DNA from: Leucobacter luti | Lineage (GTDB): Bacteria > Actinomycetota > Actinomycetes > Actinomycetales > Microbacteriaceae | DNA: 64,000 nucleotides | NCBI RefSeq assembly: GCF_019464495.1 | Contig: NZ_CP080492.1 | Coordinates: 2,170,001 to 2,234,000, forward strand | Direction of reading: 5' to 3' | Shown: positions 32,366-41,340 of the stretch, one piece after another | Position numbering within the stretch: position 1 is the stretch's first letter | Layout of the letters: each line of letters opens with the position of its first letter | The notes under the pieces: generated by a model | The model's input: only the letters and a program-made list of their open reading frames with translations | The model's database searches: none | What the model was told of the DNA's origin: nothing | Translations under genes and position numbers: made by a program

Positions 32366-33880
32366 GTGATCACCAAGCTAGAGTCAACGAGCTCCCCAAT
32401 CCGTCCCTGGGCCGCCCTCTGGTCGCTGGTCCTCGGCTTCTTCATGATCCTGGTGGATACCACGATCGTGTCGGTTGCGAACCCCTCGATCATGCAGGGC
32501 TTGGACACCACGATGGTCGCGACCCTGTGGGCCACGAGCGCCTACTTGCTCGCGTACGCTGTGCCGCTGCTGATCACCGGCCGCTTGGGCGATCGCTTTG
32601 GCCCGCGCCGCATGTACCTGCTCGGACTCTCGATCTTCACACTGTCCTCTCTTGCGTGTGGCCTGTCCGGCAGCATTGAGCTGTTGATCCTCGCCCGCGT
32701 CATGCAGGGGCTCGGCGCTTCGCTGATGACTCCGCAGACGATGGCCGTGATCACGCGCATCTTCGCGCCGCGCGAGCGCGGTTCAGCGATGGCGGTGTGG
32801 GGTGTGACCGCCGGAGTTGCGACCCTCGTCGGCCCCATCCTCGGCGGATTCCTGCTCGATGCCTGGGGCTGGGAATGGATCTTCTTCATCAACGTGCCCG
32901 TTGGCGTGCTGGCGTTCGTGCTCGCAATGCGCTTTGTGCCGAAGCTGCCGACGAGCGCACACCGCTTTGACTGGCTCGGCGTGATCCTGAGCGCCGTGGG
33001 AATGTTCCTCGTGGTGTTCGGTATTCAAGAGGGCCAGAGCTACGACTGGGGCGTCATCTGGGGTCCGATCTCCGTGTGGGGCATGATCATCACGGGTGTG
33101 GCGATCCTCGTCCTCTTCGTGGTCTGGCAGCGCGTGCAGCGCGGTGAGCCCCTGATCCCGCTCCAGATTTTCCGCGATAGGAACTTCTCCGTCGGATCAG
33201 CGGTGATCGTCACGGTTGGCTTCAGCGTCACTGGCATGAGCCTGCCGCTGATGTTCTACCTCCAGCTCGTGCGGGGCCAAACCCCGACACAGTCCGCGCT
33301 CATGATGGTGCCGATGGCGGTGCTCTCAATTGCGCTCGCGCGCCCAGTTGGCCTGCTCATTGATCGCCGCGATCCGCGCAGGATCCCGATCATCGGTCTG
33401 CTGATCGTGGCCGCGGGCCTCGTGGGGTATGTGCTCCTCGCGAAGCCGGACACCCCGATCTGGATGCTGCTCATCCCGAGCGCGATCCTCGGCGTCGGAA
33501 ACGCCTTCATGTGGGGGCCGATGGCCTCGCTGACCACGTTCAGCCTGGACCCGGAACTCGCGGGAGCCGGCTCTGGCGTGTACAACACGAGCCGCCAGGT
33601 CGGTGCCGTGCTCGGCTCGGCCGCTATGGCAATGCTCATGGACTCGCGGATCACGGCGCTGCTCGGTGAACAGGCGGCCGCTTCAGCTGGCCACGCGGCA
33701 GGCGGTGGCGTAGCGGCCTTGCCCGAGCCACTGCGCGAGGGCTTTGCCACGGCCATGATGCAGTCGATCATGATGCCGATGAGCGTGATACTCATTGGCG
33801 CGTTCATCGCGATCTGGTTTGCGCCGCGCCCCGCGCGCACCGGCGAGATTAAGCTGCCGAACACGGTGTCAGTCGACTAG
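32366..33880 (+). CDS. MFS multidrug exporter, DHA2 (14-TM, EmrB/QacA type)
   Basis: A 504-residue transporter with 14 predicted helices. DHA2 landmarks are LDTTMVATLWATSAYLLAYAVPLLITGRLGDRFGPRR (motif A) and RVMQGLGASLMTPQTMAVITRIF (motif B). It would exchange drugs or dyes for protons. The GTG start lies six bases after TAGTCT (32354-32359), a -10 position that suggests a leaderless message; an AAGGAG at 32348 lies upstream of the -10 and may be incidental. No regulator is adjacent. Confidence 0.92.
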   Translation: MITKLESTSSPIRPWAALWSLVLGFFMILVDTTIVSVANPSIMQGLDTTMVATLWATSAYLLAYAVPLLITGRLGDRFGPRRMYLLGLSIFTLSSLACGLSGSIELLILARVMQGLGASLMTPQTMAVITRIFAPRERGSAMAVWGVTAGVATLVGPILGGFLLDAWGWEWIFFINVPVGVLAFVLAMRFVPKLPTSAHRFDWLGVILSAVGMFLVVFGIQEGQSYDWGVIWGPISVWGMIITGVAILVLFVVWQRVQRGEPLIPLQIFRDRNFSVGSAVIVTVGFSVTGMSLPLMFYLQLVRGQTPTQSALMMVPMAVLSIALARPVGLLIDRRDPRRIPIIGLLIVAAGLVGYVLLAKPDTPIWMLLIPSAILGVGNAFMWGPMASLTTFSLDPELAGAGSGVYNTSRQVGAVLGSAAMAMLMDSRITALLGEQAAASAGHAAGGGVAALPEPLREGFATAMMQSIMMPMSVILIGAFIAIWFAPRPARTGEIKLPNTVSVD

Positions 33881-34014
33881 GCGCTCCCGTCCATTTCCTC
33901 CTCAGGGCGCGGCGTCTGAGCAATGCCAGTGCGCAGCACCCTGAGGTGTCGTGCGGCGGCTGTCGCGACTGGGGGTAGCCTGCTGTCACACGCACTCCCG
34001 ATGAAAGGCACACC

Positions 34015-34356
34015 ATGATCCTTGCATTCTCCGTCGCACCCAACGGGGTCGGCCCAGCCGGACCAGCAACGAGCGAATCGGGATCCGTCTCACACGCGGT
34101 CGCAGCGGCGGTGAAGGTGGTGCGCGAATCGGGACTGCCGCACCGCACGAGCAGCATGTTCACCGAGATCGAGGGCGAGTGGGACGAGGTCTTCGACGTC
34201 GTGAAGCGCGCCACGGAGGCGGTGCTGCCCTATGGGTCTCGCGTGTCGCTCGTGATGAAGGCCGACATTCGGCCCGGCTTCGAGGGCGAGCTCGACGGGA
34301 AGCTGGAGCGGCTGGAGCGCGCGATAGACGACACGCAGGGAAAGAGTGCAGGCTAA
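34015..34356 (+). CDS. Thiamine-binding protein (MTH1187/YqgV family)
   Basis: A 113-residue protein of the DUF77 family, an alpha/beta ferredoxin-like fold that binds thiamine or hydroxymethylpyrimidine in characterised members. Visible are ILAFSVAPNG at the start, SVSHAVAAAVKVVRESGLPHRTSSMFTEIEGEWDEVFDVVKRA and RVSLVMKADIRPGFEGELDGKLERLE. GAAAGG precedes the ATG, and TAGCCT about 40 bases upstream is a plausible -10. It stands alone between the drug exporter and a membrane protein. Confidence 0.9.
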   Translation: MILAFSVAPNGVGPAGPATSESGSVSHAVAAAVKVVRESGLPHRTSSMFTEIEGEWDEVFDVVKRATEAVLPYGSRVSLVMKADIRPGFEGELDGKLERLERAIDDTQGKSAG

Positions 34357-34397
34357 CGTGCGGCACGCGCACGCCCCAACGGTGGACAGGGCTGCTG

Positions 34398-34994
34398 GTG
34401 TTCTCCAGACGCTTTGAGGTCGTGATTCCCGGCCCTCGTGTTGAGGACGCGAGGAAACTCTCGGTGACCTACGCAGTGAAACGCGACCAATCTCCACTGT
34501 GGATTCGGATCCGCGATGATCGGAGGGGGAGAGCCCGCATCACCGCTCGAATGAAGACTCATACGGTGCACTCGTTCGGCGGCGCCTACGTCCCCAACGG
34601 CACCTTGCGAGGGCGGATCGAACAGGCCCTGCCAGGCGAGTTGGGAGCAGGACCAGCTGGCGTGCGGGTTGTTGGCCATATGAGGTGGGGCTTTGCGAGC
34701 TATGTCGTATGGACCATGCTTGCTCTCGCAGCGGCGATCGGCAGTATGGCTGTGGCATACAGCAACGAGGTGATCAGCTGGTTCATCCTCGCCCCACTCG
34801 GCGTAGCTGCGATGCACCTGTTCATACTTCTTCCCATGCTCCGCAGTGACCCACCGCTGATCGCTGAAGAACTGCGGGTCGTGTTCCAGGGGGAGGCCGA
34901 GGCGCGTGAGTTGCGTCGATTGCGCGAACTCACTGAGCGGTACATTCCCGGGATTGAGTTCCCGCCTCGGGAACGAGGTTCCGCTGGTCAATGA
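34398..34994 (+). CDS. Hypothetical two-helix membrane protein
   Basis: I do not recognise this protein. From a GTG at 34398 it has 198 residues: a soluble N-terminal half with charged strands, two hydrophobic helices (SYVVWTMLALAAAIGSMAVAY and WFILAPLGVAAMHLFILL) and a charged C-terminal helix with EAEARELRRLRELTERY. The start is uncertain: GGACAGG precedes the GTG, and an ATG at 34551 is another option. It follows the thiamine-binding gene by 41 bases. Codon use looks normal for the genome. Confidence 0.6.
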   Translation: MFSRRFEVVIPGPRVEDARKLSVTYAVKRDQSPLWIRIRDDRRGRARITARMKTHTVHSFGGAYVPNGTLRGRIEQALPGELGAGPAGVRVVGHMRWGFASYVVWTMLALAAAIGSMAVAYSNEVISWFILAPLGVAAMHLFILLPMLRSDPPLIAEELRVVFQGEAEARELRRLRELTERYIPGIEFPPRERGSAGQ

Positions 34995-35276
34995 CGGCGA
35001 TGATCGGATCAGCGCAGCCCTGGGGTACGCGTCTCGCGGACGCCTCTCTTCTGCGGGATGACATTGCGGGAAGCAAGACGATGCTTGCCACCTACGAGAT
35101 TCGGTTCAGTTTTTGGATCGTTATCACTGAACTGTGAGCGGTTTCGATGAAAGTCGATTGTGGTGAACGCTGCCGCAGACTCCCTCGATCGCCCAAAGGT
35201 TGAGATTGAAGCAGTGCTCACTGCGCCCATTGTCTGGTGCAAGCCAGCTCGTGTTGGCGGCTTGCAACGGCGCGGG

Positions 35277-36601
35277 TCAGTTGCCTTCGGATTGTGCTGT
35301 CGGAGTGCCCGTTGTGCCATTGCGCAAGTGAGCCCATCGGTCGAGTCGTTGACTAATGGTGTGTTCGTATCCGTGGGCAGTGGGCTCGTAGAACGTTTCT
35401 CGGGGGAGACCGACGGGGAAGTAGTTGGCGCCGGAGAAACCGGTGTCAGTGTCGGGGTCGTATTGGTTCCTTTGCCGTAGCCGAGGTCCTTCATCAGCCG
35501 CGTGGGCGCGTTGAGGATGTGTGGTGGTGGCATCAACGAGCCGGTGCGTTTTGCGGCCGCCCGCGCCCGATTGAACCCCCGGTAGATCCCAATTGATTTG
35601 GGGGCGGTGGCGAGGTAGAGCACCGCTTGCGCGATAGCAAGTTCGCCCTCGGGTGAGCCAAGTCGGTCATAGACATCCCATGCTGCGAGGGCCTGTTGCA
35701 CGGCATCGGGGTCAGCAAGGCCGATATCTTCGTTCGCGAACCGAGTGATTCGTCGTGCGATAAACAGAGGATCTTCTCTGCCATCAAGCATTCGTGCAAG
35801 CCAGTACAGGGCGGCATCATGATCAGAACCCCGCATGGACTTATGAAGCGCGGAGATGAGATTGTAATGGCCTTCTCGGGCCTTGTCATAGAGCGGGGCC
35901 CGCTTCTACACAGCGGCTGCCAGTGCGGCCGAGTCGACTGGCGCGGGGAGGGCCTGCACCTGCTCGACCATGTTTAACAAGTACCGACCATCGCCGTCGG
36001 ACATGGTGATAAGCGCGTTGCGCGCGTCGTTGTCAAGCGGTAGGCCCCCGGCGAACAACTGCTCCGCCCGTGCGACGAGTGCTCCGAGGGTCATGTCGTC
36101 GAGGCGTTTCAGGACGAATACCTGGCAGCGTGACAACAACGCACCATTGAGCTCGAAACTCGGATTCTCGGTAGTCGCTCCTACGAGCACGATGGTGCCA
36201 TCCTCGACATACGGGAGGAACGAGTCCTGCTGGGCGCGGTTGAAACGGTGGATTTCATCGACGAAGAGCAGAGTGCCCTGGCCGACCTCCCTCCGGCGCT
36301 GCGCGGACTGGAAAACGCGCCGGAGATCCGCAACTCCGGCGAAGGTGGCCGAGAGCGGTTCGAAGGCGAGGTTCGTCTGCTCAGCGAGCAACCTGGCAAT
36401 TGTTGTCTTTCCGCACCCGGGCGGCCCCCAGAGCACCATCGAACTCAAGCGGTTTGCGTTCACCATCCGCCCGATGGGAGAGTCTGCTGCGAGGAGATGA
36501 TCCTGACCGACGACATCGGACAGGCTGAGCGGCCGCAGGCGGTCCGCGAGTGGACGGGAGGCATCATCGACATTGAACAGTGATGGTGTGTGCTCAGTCA
36601 C
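35277..36601 (-). pseudogene. rarA: Replication-associated recombination ATPase RarA/MgsA, disrupted
   Basis: The reading frame encodes an AAA+ clamp-loader-like ATPase: VVGQDHLL, Walker A WGPPGCGKTTIARLLA, Walker B LLFVDEIHRFNRAQQD, sensor GATTENPSF. It stops at a TAG at 35906-35908 where homologues have a codon before KRAPLYDKA; reading on in the same frame gives the expected [32 protein letters not shown] second lesion near 35468 drops one base after GYGKG; the restored frame reads [18 protein letters not shown] and ends at 35277. One nonsense change plus one frameshift points to a decayed gene. RarA normally tends stalled replication forks. Confidence 0.88.
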
Positions 36602-36656
36602 GGTCGACCTTTCGTGAGGTGGCGCGGACGATCGTATGTTGCCGCCCTCGAACGTG

Positions 36657-37040
36657 TCACCGCTTCCAGCGCCCGAAGTGGACGAGGGCGCCCGACCTCT
36701 TTGCGGGGGGGGGGGGGCTCGACCAGGGCAGAGGGAGTAGTGACCAGATCATCGATGAGCAGCGTCGGCACGTTTCCGGAGGGGGACAGAGCAATCCAAT
36801 GACTGCTGCGCATGTGGCACCCGGGAGTGATGTCACGACATGTGCTCTGGAGCGCCAATTTGGCCGCAGATCCGGCCTTGACGATCACGAGGGGCTCCCT
36901 GGCGTCGGCCGTCAAGAGCATAAACACTCCAACGCCCACTTTGAATGACTGCCAGTTGGGTTGAACGGATCCTCCAAGATAACGCCCGGGAGCGCGTCGG
37001 CCCTCGCCCGGACTCTCTCCGGCAAATTCTCGCCGTCCAT
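36657..37040 (-). pseudogene. YjbR/MmcQ-family protein, frameshifted
   Basis: From an ATG at 37040 with AGGAGA upstream, the frame reads MDGENLPERVRARADALPG..EDPFNP and then breaks near 36956, where one A is missing. The next frame continues WQSFKVGVGVFMLLTADAREPLVIVKA...DITPGCHMRSSHWIALSP...LLIDDLVT, the body of the YjbR/MmcQ DNA-binding-like fold. A run of 13 G (36705-36717) then interrupts the 3' end; depending on run length the stop is at 36657 or 36598. The homologue is normally about 120 residues. It is upstream of and co-directional with the broken rarA. Confidence 0.7.
36705..36717. repeat. 13-base G homopolymer
   Basis: Thirteen consecutive G on the plus strand (C on the coding strand of the YjbR-like remnant). 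Runs this long slip easily during replication and are also a common place for sequencing error. Its length decides which of three C-terminal frames the gene uses. Confidence 0.9.
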
Positions 37041-37148
37041 GTGGTCTCCTGAGTCTCGGCGGTACACCTCCCAATAGAGGCGAGTGTACGCATCAGGTCT
37101 GACATTGGAGAAGAAGCGGCTCCGGTTCGAGTGGTCCAGTGATCAACC

Positions 37149-38426
37149 TCAAGTGGTGCTCGCTGCCCCGGTGTCGTGAGTTGCTCGTGCGCGATACGGA
37201 TGCGCAAATCTCTCGATGCGCAGCACCGCGCTGAGCAGTTCTGGGAACCGGGCAGCAACACCTCGTCGAGGAAGGCGATCAAACGCCCGCGCTACGTCAG
37301 GAAGGGCGCGATGCTTTCCAGCCATGAGCCACGCGAGTGCGTTCAACAGTGCGGCGGGGTGCGTGTCGAGCGCGCTATGACCGTTCGTGATTGGCACCAG
37401 CACTGCGTCGGGCGCTGCACGAGCGAGTGATTCGGCGATTGCCGGCGGCGTGCGAAGATCCCGGGATCCGGAAAGTAAGACAAGTGGCCAGGATGCTGAG
37501 GCCATCGTGACCTCGAGGTTGCGTGGCTCTCCGCTGAAAGGTGGAAAGTGGCTCGCTAATTGCGCGTAGGTGAGTGCCGGATCAAGCGGCAGCCCGTCCG
37601 GGCGGCCGCCGTAGCCGAGTTCCCGGAACGCAAGAGCGCCGACCAGATCGAACTCGTAGATCCCCGGAAGCCTTGTCATCGAGGCGTCGCGTGTTGCGTA
37701 TGCCTCAAGCATTCGCCACGTTGCAGAGCGTGGCGAGCGCATCCGCTGTTGAATGAGCGGCACCAGGAGTTCATCTCCGCCCAGCTCATACGCCGCGCGG
37801 GTGACATCCAACAAGATGCGCGCGTCGATCCCCGTTGAGCTGAGGCGTTGCACGGCGTTCGAACTTGCGTTCCCGGCATTCCAAAGACGCTGCCGAATCG
37901 CGGCGCGCTCGATTTCCAGGTGCTCGGCGGACTGCAATGCTGAGTCAAGCAGCATGCCCGCGACCCGCTCCGGGTAGAGCGCGCCGAAGGTCGAGGCGAG
38001 GTAGCTCCCATAGGAGGACCCCACGATATGCGCGAGCGGTACCCGCTCCCGCTCAAGGACTGCTGCGATATCGTCGGCGACCTCATCGACTCGCAGCGCA
38101 GGCAAGGGCAGGTCGTGTCCGGAGATATCTCGTCGCGATAGCCCGACTCCGCGGTGCTCAACCATGATGAGATCGAGCCCGCGTGTGGCGGCGAGCCTTC
38201 GCAGCGTGCCGTAGGGAAGCACCGACCCGAGGCCGGGGCCTCCTGGGATCACAACAGCTGGGAGCAGGCCGGGTCTCTGTGAGCGGGGACCGATTCTCAC
38301 GTAGGCCAAATCGAAGGCCGGGGTGGTCGAGGTTGCCTCCCTATGAAGAAAGCGTAGTCCTGGCGCCCGCCTCGCGAGTGCGGCGCTCGCTCGCTCGCTC
38401 GCTCCTACCTTGAAGCCCCTTCTCAT
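37149..38426 (-). CDS. Alpha/beta hydrolase (prolyl/tripeptidyl aminopeptidase-like)
   Basis: A 425-residue alpha/beta hydrolase without a clear signal peptide. It has the oxyanion segment VVIPGGPGLGS, LIMVEHRGVGLS, nucleophile elbow VGSSYGSYLAS, acid LLSGSRDLRTPP and His in NGHSALDTHP, the arrangement of proline iminopeptidases and the S33 peptidase family. A helical lid lies between the nucleophile and the acid. It is the last of three co-directional genes; its ATG shares one base with the stop of the FUSC-like gene (TGATG). It may trim or release a peptide-like product made by the ATP-grasp enzyme. Confidence 0.82.
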   Translation of the reverse strand: MRRGFKVGASERASAALARRAPGLRFLHREATSTTPAFDLAYVRIGPRSQRPGLLPAVVIPGGPGLGSVLPYGTLRRLAATRGLDLIMVEHRGVGLSRRDISGHDLPLPALRVDEVADDIAAVLERERVPLAHIVGSSYGSYLASTFGALYPERVAGMLLDSALQSAEHLEIERAAIRQRLWNAGNASSNAVQRLSSTGIDARILLDVTRAAYELGGDELLVPLIQQRMRSPRSATWRMLEAYATRDASMTRLPGIYEFDLVGALAFRELGYGGRPDGLPLDPALTYAQLASHFPPFSGEPRNLEVTMASASWPLVLLSGSRDLRTPPAIAESLARAAPDAVLVPITNGHSALDTHPAALLNALAWLMAGKHRALPDVARAFDRLPRRGVAARFPELLSAVLRIERFAHPYRARATHDTGAASTT

Positions 38427-39475
38427 CAGTGTGCGCTGATGGTGTCGTGCTGGGACTGAGTCGATTGCGTCTTCCTGTCGAGGATCCAGTGGACAGTGAC
38501 TGCCGCGAGCGCCGCCAAGCCGGCACCCACGAGCGTGAAGGCGAACCGCTCCGCATCGAGGAGGAGCGTACTGATGCCGCGTGAGTTCATCAACACTACC
38601 GAGATCGTGAGGAAAAGGCTGTACTCCCAGTACGGTTTGTGGATGACGAGGAAGGTGAGACAGAGCCAGAGCGCCGGGAATGCCAGCACTTGCAGTACCG
38701 GGTCTGGGATCCCGAAGAGTGCCATGAGCGCTACTGCTGCGAACCCCGCGAACGTGCCCATGAGTCGGCCGAGCATACGCTTGGGGGTGAGGAGCTGTGT
38801 GGGATCGGCGAGGACATACAGCGTCAGTGTTACCCAGACCCAGTGGGATTTCACTCCCGTCGTGGTGCCGAGCAGCATTACCAGGGCAGATATAAGGCCG
38901 AGCACAGTGCCGTACAGTACCGGTACGCGCGGATCGGGCACGCTGAGCGCCGCGAGTTCACGCTTGCCCAATGCGAGATGCAAGACAAGGATCGCCCAGG
39001 CACCGGTGGCGTTTACCACCACTAGCACGCCGATGAAGTAGGCCGCGTCGAACGCGGGAGGAGCGGAGAAGAGCGGGGGCGGGCTCATCATGAAATACGG
39101 CACGAGAATGGGGAGTTGCAGTACGGCCTTGCCAACGCCTCTCCGTGCAGCAAGGCCGTAGGCCACTCCGAGTAGGAGCAGGATTGCCGCGAGCACTACC
39201 GGGTTCTCGCGAAGCATGATGGCGACTACCCCAAGCACTGAGAGCGAGAGTACGACGGCGGCACCGATTCGTGGACCACCGCTGATCCAACCAAATGTTG
39301 CGGCGAGGACCCCGAAAAACGCAACGCCGAAAACTCCGGGAACAGCGAGCGAGGCAAGAGCAATTGGGGCTGCGATGATCAGCAGTCCGGCGAGGACCTT
39401 GAGCCCGAGGACTGCATGCTGTCGCTGGACTACTGACCTCGCGGGTGTCGAAGCGACACCCTTCGCACCTTGCAT
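38426..39475 (-). CDS. FUSC-like membrane protein
   Basis: A 349-residue integral membrane protein with about ten hydrophobic segments in two similar halves and a polar C-terminal tail. The second half has HWVWVTLTLYVLADPTQLLTPKRMLGRLMGTFAGFAAVALM, the signature of FUSC (fusaric acid resistance/AaeB-like) domains, usually export components for small organic acids. It follows the ATP-grasp gene by 61 bases and is coupled to the hydrolase, so it may export the product of that pathway. Confidence 0.8.
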   Translation of the reverse strand: MQGAKGVASTPARSVVQRQHAVLGLKVLAGLLIIAAPIALASLAVPGVFGVAFFGVLAATFGWISGGPRIGAAVVLSLSVLGVVAIMLRENPVVLAAILLLLGVAYGLAARRGVGKAVLQLPILVPYFMMSPPPLFSAPPAFDAAYFIGVLVVVNATGAWAILVLHLALGKRELAALSVPDPRVPVLYGTVLGLISALVMLLGTTTGVKSHWVWVTLTLYVLADPTQLLTPKRMLGRLMGTFAGFAAVALMALFGIPDPVLQVLAFPALWLCLTFLVIHKPYWEYSLFLTISVVLMNSRGISTLLLDAERFAFTLVGAGLAALAAVTVHWILDRKTQSTQSQHDTISAH

Positions 39476-39536
39476 ACTCGCTCCCTAGTTGTGGTGAGTG
39501 ACAGTGCAACCGGAAACGGAACAGCGATGAGCGCCG

Positions 39537-40748
39537 CTACGCACGCTGCAGGTGAACGGCTTCAAGTGCTTCACGGTCCTCTGGCGTCATCCCGGCGATG
39601 GGTTCCCCGTTCCACACGATGTCGTCTCCCAGCGCTGCGAGTAGCTCGGTGCGGGAGCCGTGGCTGAGTTTCGCGCCATGGATCAGTGTGGCAGGGCTCC
39701 ACATCATCGCGACTGAATCGTGCCATCCGGCACCGACGTCCCTCACCGACAGAAGGTCGTGCAAAGTGTCTTTGAGGTGAGCGATCGGCTGCGCAAAGGC
39801 GTCCGCGACAACTGCGAGCGCGACCTGACGCTCGACTCCGGGAGCCACGACCACCGGTTCGGCGACGTCCCCCGTGAGCGCGCGAGCGAATTCCCCAGCT
39901 CCGAGCAGGATCACACCGTTTGTGGGGCGCGGATTGCACTCGATGGCATAGAGATTCCCGTCGTTATTGACGAAGTCGAAGGAAAGCTGACCAGTAAATC
40001 CGGTATCAAGTGTGTCGATGATTTGCTGGGTATAGGCAAGCGTTTCGGTGCTATCGACCGAGAGGAACGTGATTCCGGTGCTGTGTCCCCACTGCTCAGG
40101 CACACTGTATGTGCAGTGGGAGGTGACTCTGCCGTCCACGATCGTGCTGTAGGTGCACAACATCGGGCCATCCACGAATGGTTGCACGAGCCAAGGCTGC
40201 TCAAGGGTCGGGTGACACTCGGATACGTTCATCTTGCCAGCGAGCGGACCGGTGTTTGTCAGCAGCCCCACACCTCCTCGGGAGAATGCCGCCCGGGCGA
40301 AGTACCTCGGCGTGCGTTGAATTGCAGCGTATAGCTCGGTTTCGCTGGAGACCACCACAGTCTCCGGGACTGGGACATTCGCTTCGATGACGAGCCGTTT
40401 GAAGCTCGCCTTGTCGTGCAAGCGAGCGAGCTTTTCGAAGCTCCCGGCATAGAGCTTGACCCCAGGAGGGAGATCGTGCGCTCGGGCTGATAGGTAGAAC
40501 ACTTCCTCGAAGGTGGGGATGATCAGCTCTATGCGGTGTGTGATGACAAGTGCCGAGATGTCCGCGATGAACTGGTCGGTTTCGAATCGAGGCGACGCAG
40601 TGATCGCATGCCCAGTGAGGTACTTCGAGTGGTTGCCGACTGCGCCCTGGTAGGTGTCGCTTGCGAAGACAGTGTGACCTGAGCTCCCGAGCTTTCGGAT
40701 GATATCGAGCGCAAAGGTGTTTCGTGAACTCGTGACAAGTACCCGCAT
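39537..40748 (-). CDS. ATP-grasp ligase
   Basis: A 403-residue ATP-grasp protein, from an ATG with AGGA six bases upstream (another ATG is six bases earlier). The N-terminal preATP-grasp domain reads MRVLVTSSRNTFALDIIRKLGSSGHTVFASD; the ATP-binding core includes KASFKRLVIEANVPVPETVVV, SRGGVGLLT and the Mg-binding FDFVNNDGNLYAIECNPRPTNG. The family joins a carboxylate to an amine or thiol with ATP, for example in dipeptide or amino-acid conjugate formation. It leads a three-gene operon with an exporter-like protein and a peptidase-like hydrolase, suggesting a small product is made and exported. Confidence 0.88.
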   Translation of the reverse strand: MRVLVTSSRNTFALDIIRKLGSSGHTVFASDTYQGAVGNHSKYLTGHAITASPRFETDQFIADISALVITHRIELIIPTFEEVFYLSARAHDLPPGVKLYAGSFEKLARLHDKASFKRLVIEANVPVPETVVVSSETELYAAIQRTPRYFARAAFSRGGVGLLTNTGPLAGKMNVSECHPTLEQPWLVQPFVDGPMLCTYSTIVDGRVTSHCTYSVPEQWGHSTGITFLSVDSTETLAYTQQIIDTLDTGFTGQLSFDFVNNDGNLYAIECNPRPTNGVILLGAGEFARALTGDVAEPVVVAPGVERQVALAVVADAFAQPIAHLKDTLHDLLSVRDVGAGWHDSVAMMWSPATLIHGAKLSHGSRTELLAALGDDIVWNGEPIAGMTPEDREALEAVHLQRA

Positions 40749-40813
40749 GTACATTCCTTCCCCATTGATGGAATACCTGTTCAGACCCTATCGCTTTCCC
40801 ACAAGCTGCGGGG

Positions 40814-41047
40814 GTGAACTTTCGGCGGGGTACTTCCTATGTGATCGGTCTGAGCGACTCTGTCATCGGTGTGGCCATCCTCCCCGTGATGCACCTTACG
40901 GGGCGGGTCAGATCCCAGATAAACCCGCACATTCTTCCACGGGTCATTGCCTACTTGGCGTTCCTTGCTCTCCTCGTCGCCCCGTTCTTCGCTGCAGGAA
41001 CGGCGGTGCTGTGGTTCATCGACGCCGCTGAGTGCGGCGTCATGTGA
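40814..41047 (+). CDS. Possible small membrane protein (hypothetical)
   Basis: A 77-residue open frame from GTG, divergent from the ATP-grasp gene, with one or two hydrophobic segments (SDSVIGVAILPVM and VIAYLAFLALLVAPFFAAGTAVLWFI). I do not recognise it, and the start lacks a good ribosome-binding site. It may be a real small membrane protein or chance; the hydrophobic stretch is the only support. Confidence 0.3.
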   Translation: MNFRRGTSYVIGLSDSVIGVAILPVMHLTGRVRSQINPHILPRVIAYLAFLALLVAPFFAAGTAVLWFIDAAECGVM

Positions 41048-41061
41048 CTAGGGGTTCACGC

Positions 41062-41259
41062 TCAGGCGCGACGAGCCTCAATGAGGACAACGAGACTCGT
41101 GTCATTTGGGGTGCAGCCTGCTGACAAGAGGAGATCAACGAATTGTCTGTGCGTGCACAGAACTGAGCTGTGGAGATCCAATATCTCAGTTGAGAGATCA
41201 CGTAGCTTCATTCCGTAATTTGCGCTGAACCGAATTTCCGCACTATATTTTTTGACCCT
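41062..41259 (-). pseudogene. Possible coding remnant
   Basis: The minus-strand frame reads VKKYSAEIRFSANYG followed by MKLRDLSTEILDLHSSVL and ends in DTSLVVLIEARRA. It has protein-like composition, unlike the surrounding noncoding DNA, and looks like the C-terminal end of a larger protein whose start is gone. No ribosome-binding site or upstream domain is present. I cannot assign a family. Confidence 0.3.
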
Positions 41260-41340
41260 ACCTATGCCAGGATCAGACAAGGGGCCACGAAGACGTGGCC
41301 ACAGGGGCCTAGGCAGGGGAAGTGCTTGTGTTGACGGCAA

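Noticed and set aside
35009..35276. C-terminal continuation of the rarA frame past the frameshift
   Set aside because: After the deletion site this frame no longer matches the RarA family; the restored frame ends at 35277.
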